From positions 164,075,465 to 164,139,464 of the forward strand of contig CP136068.1 in NCBI GenBank assembly GCA_032622095.1: DNA of 64,000 nucleotides. The letters run 5' to 3'. Below the pieces are notes generated by a model. It had not been told where the DNA came from. It was given only the letters and a program-made list of their open reading frames with translations, and searched no databases. Each line of letters starts with the position of its first letter. Positions within the stretch are counted from its first letter, which is position 1. A program made the position numbers and the translations under genes. Shown here piece after piece: positions 60,955 to 64,000 of this stretch. The stretch is from Siphonodentalium dalli. Lineage: Eukaryota; Mollusca; Scaphopoda; Gadilida; Siphonodentaliidae.

Positions 60955-62473
60955 ATTATTATTATTATACTGGACACTTTTGCAACCCTTATTACTCGAA
61001 AAGTACCAGGAGTAGCACACTAAAACTTGGTACGTATCTTGGGATCAAAGAGTTGTATGCCATCGTCGCATAACGAATATTGTCCGCGTTTTCCCCGAGG
61101 AGTTATCTCCCTTTATTTGAAAAAATGTCATTTTATTATCTCGGAAATTATAAGAAGCAGAGCATCGAAAATTAGACCGTATGCACATCTCGATATGCAC
61201 TACTGCCCACGGGCATAAAAACTTGGGTCCGCCCTTTCCCTGAAGAGTTACCGCCCATAGTTGGCAAACCTCTATTTTATTGTACTCTGTTGTCCTCCCG
61301 TATCATTCCAGATAACTGTATTTGGTTTTTGTAGTCGTGTTGACCGTTGTCAGCTTAGTCCGAGGAAGAAAATTTGACAGGGTTGGACATATATTTTTAC
61401 ACTGGGGTGGGGGCAATATTTTCGCAATTTTTTTTTATTATTGACATTCATCTATTTAAGTATGTATATTCCCTGAACGAAAACAAACCCATACCGGAAA
61501 GGATTTTTGTAATCCGAGAAGAAATGCAAGAGTTACGGGCCCTCAAAGTTTGCAATTTGGTCCCATGTGCTTGTGACCCTATCTCCTCCGAAGATGTCGA
61601 ACTTTGGATGTCGTCTGATATCCCAGTGCGTGCGGTCTGAAGAGAGCACGCGATGGGCCAAATTTTGCCAGTGTCGGTTCAGTGTTGTGGGTCAGGGGAG
61701 GGGTGGTCCGGGGTACCAATTTTGTATTCTTCTCCGAATCGGATGAAACTTGGAATATAACATCCATACCGCCAACCGATCTAGAAACTGAAAGAATTTC
61801 GAAAATCCATTGAAAAATGTCAGAGTTGTGGGCCTTCAAACAATGCAAATTTGGCCCCATATGCTTGTGATCACATCTCCTCCGAAGATGTCAAACTTTG
61901 GATGTCAACTGATACGCCAATGCGTGCGGTCTGAAGAGAGCACGCGATGAGCCAAATTTTGCCAGTGTCGGTTCAGTGTTGTGGGTCAGGGGAGGGGTGG
62001 TCCGGGGTACCAAAATTTATTTCGTCTCCGAATCATATGAAACTTGATATATAACATATACCATACACGTTGATCATAAAACTGAAAACAGATTGTAAAT
62101 CCGTTAAAAAATGGCGGAGATTTGGGCCCTCAAACTTTGAATGTGGGCCCGTATTCTTTCCAATAAACAAAATGTTATTCGTCTCTGAATCAGACAAAAA
62201 TTATAACAAATAATCAATGTAAGTAGCTGATCACAATACTCAAAACAATTTTTAAATCCATTGGAAAATAACGGAGTTACGGGCTCTCAAAATTCGCATT
62301 TTGGGCCGGGTTTGACTATTTCCCAATCCCGTCACCCAATTTCGAGGCAGGGGTGGGGTCACTCCCAAACACTTGAGATCAACCCACACATGTTAAGGGA
62401 AAGATATAATCATCCTAATTCATATTTTCCGTCCCTTAACTGCGATTTATTGAGCTCATGATTTGCCCTATTA
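60955..62473 (+). repeat. diverged unit (type C), body and right end
   Basis: Corresponds to unit position 212 onward: (ATT)n, then ATACTGGACACTTTTGCAACC in place of ATACTACAGTATTTTTCAACG, and on to the same right end (GCTCATGATTTGCCCTATTA). Divergence from the 1729-bp unit is moderate and spread along the length, so it is an older family member. Confidence 0.85.
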
Positions 62474-62684
62474 TTATACTTCCATGGTGTAACCAAGGAA
62501 GTATATTGTTTTTCTACTGCGGCCGTTTTCTGTTTAATTGGAAATACTCAGAAACTAATGGGAGGAGGACCGCGAAATCTCTAGCGAATGTAGGCATCTA
62601 AGGTCTACTAAAAATAATGCTATCCGGATGTTGGTCCAATATATTTTGACAGAGTTATGGCCCTTTTTCGATTATTTTTCATTA
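62474..62684 (+). repeat. 211-bp hairpin-headed module, right flank (type B)
   Basis: By eye identical over 211 bp to 32751-32961. It again ends at the start of another hairpin. Confidence 0.9.
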
Positions 62685-64000
62685 TTATACTTCCATATTT
62701 TAATATGGAAGTATATTGTTATTCAATTTATTATTTTTCTCCTCTATTATTATTATTCTAAGCAATTTTTCAACTCTTATATCTCCGGAAGTACAAGAGA
62801 TAGGGAGCTGAAATTTCGTATGCATATAGACCTATACTATTTCTAACTAATAAGAGTATATAGGATGTTGTCCACGTTTGGTTTACAGAGTTATCTCCCT
62901 TTTTGTGAAAAAATGGGGTTGCTGTATCTCGAAAAGTATGAGCAGCAGAGACTCAAAATTTGGACCATATGTAGAACTCAGGATTCCCTATTGAATCCAT
63001 ACATTATAATTTATGTCCGCGCTTTTTCTACAGAGTTGTCGCCCATGATTCGCAAAATTCGATTTATTTCATATCATGTAACCGCCTATAACATGCACGG
63101 TATCCATATTTGAGAGATTTTATGTAGTTACCCGTTATCAACTTGCTACGAAAACAAGTTTTGAACAGGGACGGACTTATATTTTTGGGTTTTGGGTGGG
63201 GGCAAAATTTTCGCAATTTTTTTTTTCGATGATTTCAACTATTTTTACTGTCGTGTATCTATAGGGTGTACTAATGATCCTCCTGAAAGAATTTTGTAAA
63301 TCGGTTGAGAAATGTCCAAGTTACAGACCATCGAAAATTGTATTCATACATCGATTGAGGAGAAAGTGCTTGTGGACAAAACTCCTCCTAGACGACGCAC
63401 GCGAACTGGATTTGGTTTATGTGAGCGTGTTATCCATAGAAAGAAGACGAAATGGTGCAATTTTGACGAAGATCCAAAAACATTGGTCCATATTAGGGAG
63501 GGGGCAAAAATTGTCATATTTTTTTGGTCTCCGATTTGAACCAAAATTGTTGTGAAGTATCTATAAGATATACCGAGTGACATTATGAGTGAATTTTGTG
63601 AATCGGTTGAAAAATGTAGAAATTGTGGCCCCTTCATTTTTTTCAAGTTTACAGAAGATGCACTATGAATTCAAATTCCTTCAACCAATCGTCAATTGTT
63701 TAGTGTCATTCGGTGGGGAATTTATAATACTTTTAAACGATTACCGACTTGCCTTATTATGACGATGGAAGCTAGATATAATCGAAATGTATGTACTGAA
63801 CAGCATTAATATAGGTCTATATAGTAGAATATCGCCACAATATCTTACTAGAACCCTACTAAATATTAAAGGGGCATCAAATGCGAACACAATGACGCAA
63901 AAATTAGCTCGATATCTCGAAGATTGGCCGAGATATGGCGACTTTTCTACACGCATCACCTAATTCCGAGGCAAGGGTGGGGGTCACGCCAGAACGTTCC
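62685..64000 (+). repeat. strongly diverged unit (type D), runs off the window
   Basis: Starts with a perfect palindrome at 62686-62715 (TATACTTCCATATT-TT-AATATGGAAGTATA). After a short AT-rich head it follows the order of blocks of the 1729-bp body: TTTTTCAACTC, ATATCTCCGGAAGTA, GTTATCTCCCTTT, GTCCGCGCTTTTTC, AATCGGTTGA(G/A)AAATGT twice, and near 63955 TTCCGAGGCAAGGGTGGGGGTCA. Similarity is low but collinear. Short ORFs (for example 63274-63555) show no domain. Confidence 0.7.

Overview
The window is eukaryotic, AT-rich, gene-poor nuclear DNA dominated by transposable elements and satellite repeats. The mix suggests an invertebrate, most likely a mollusc or other lophotrochozoan: several different non-LTR retrotransposons, a tRNA-derived SINE with an (ATT)n tail, spliced-gene signals around a small secreted Gly/Tyr-rich protein, foldback elements and a very large satellite. 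The species assignment is inference; nothing here names the species.

Layout. 1-5640: unassigned DNA, a 170-bp duplication, a 118-bp satellite split by a SINE, 33-bp and 46-bp minisatellites, then a broken LINE reverse transcriptase on the minus strand. 5640-13500: degenerate dispersed repeats, a remnant of an L1-type LINE C-terminus, a 23-bp array of about 22 copies, and a cluster of five hairpins partly inside a large inverted repeat. 13500-21770: mostly unassigned DNA, with a LINE C-terminal fragment and a TTAA-flanked MITE candidate. 21775-24190: a 5'-truncated LINE whose reverse transcriptase is interrupted by one stop codon. 24270-25930: a long foldback, a small gene for a secreted Gly/Tyr-rich protein, and decayed tandem relatives of it. 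26789-31505: an apparently complete jockey-like LINE with two open ORFs and a 10-bp target-site duplication.

32474-64000: a satellite domain. A 45-bp minisatellite abuts a 211-bp hairpin-headed module, which abuts 15 nearly identical 1729-bp units plus a terminal 211-bp partial unit (32962-59108). Diverged relatives of the unit follow to the window edge. Every unit starts with a 14-bp-arm hairpin next to an (ATT)n run. A second 211-bp module, identical by eye to the left flanking one, lies at 62474-62684. I see no convincing protein in the unit; its conserved short ORFs follow simply from the repetition.

Only one conventional host gene is well supported (24484-24948, minus). The other long ORFs belong to retrotransposons. 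The strongest unusual items are the hairpin-bounded 1729-bp macrosatellite, the nested hairpin cluster at 10765-11636, and the intact jockey-like element.
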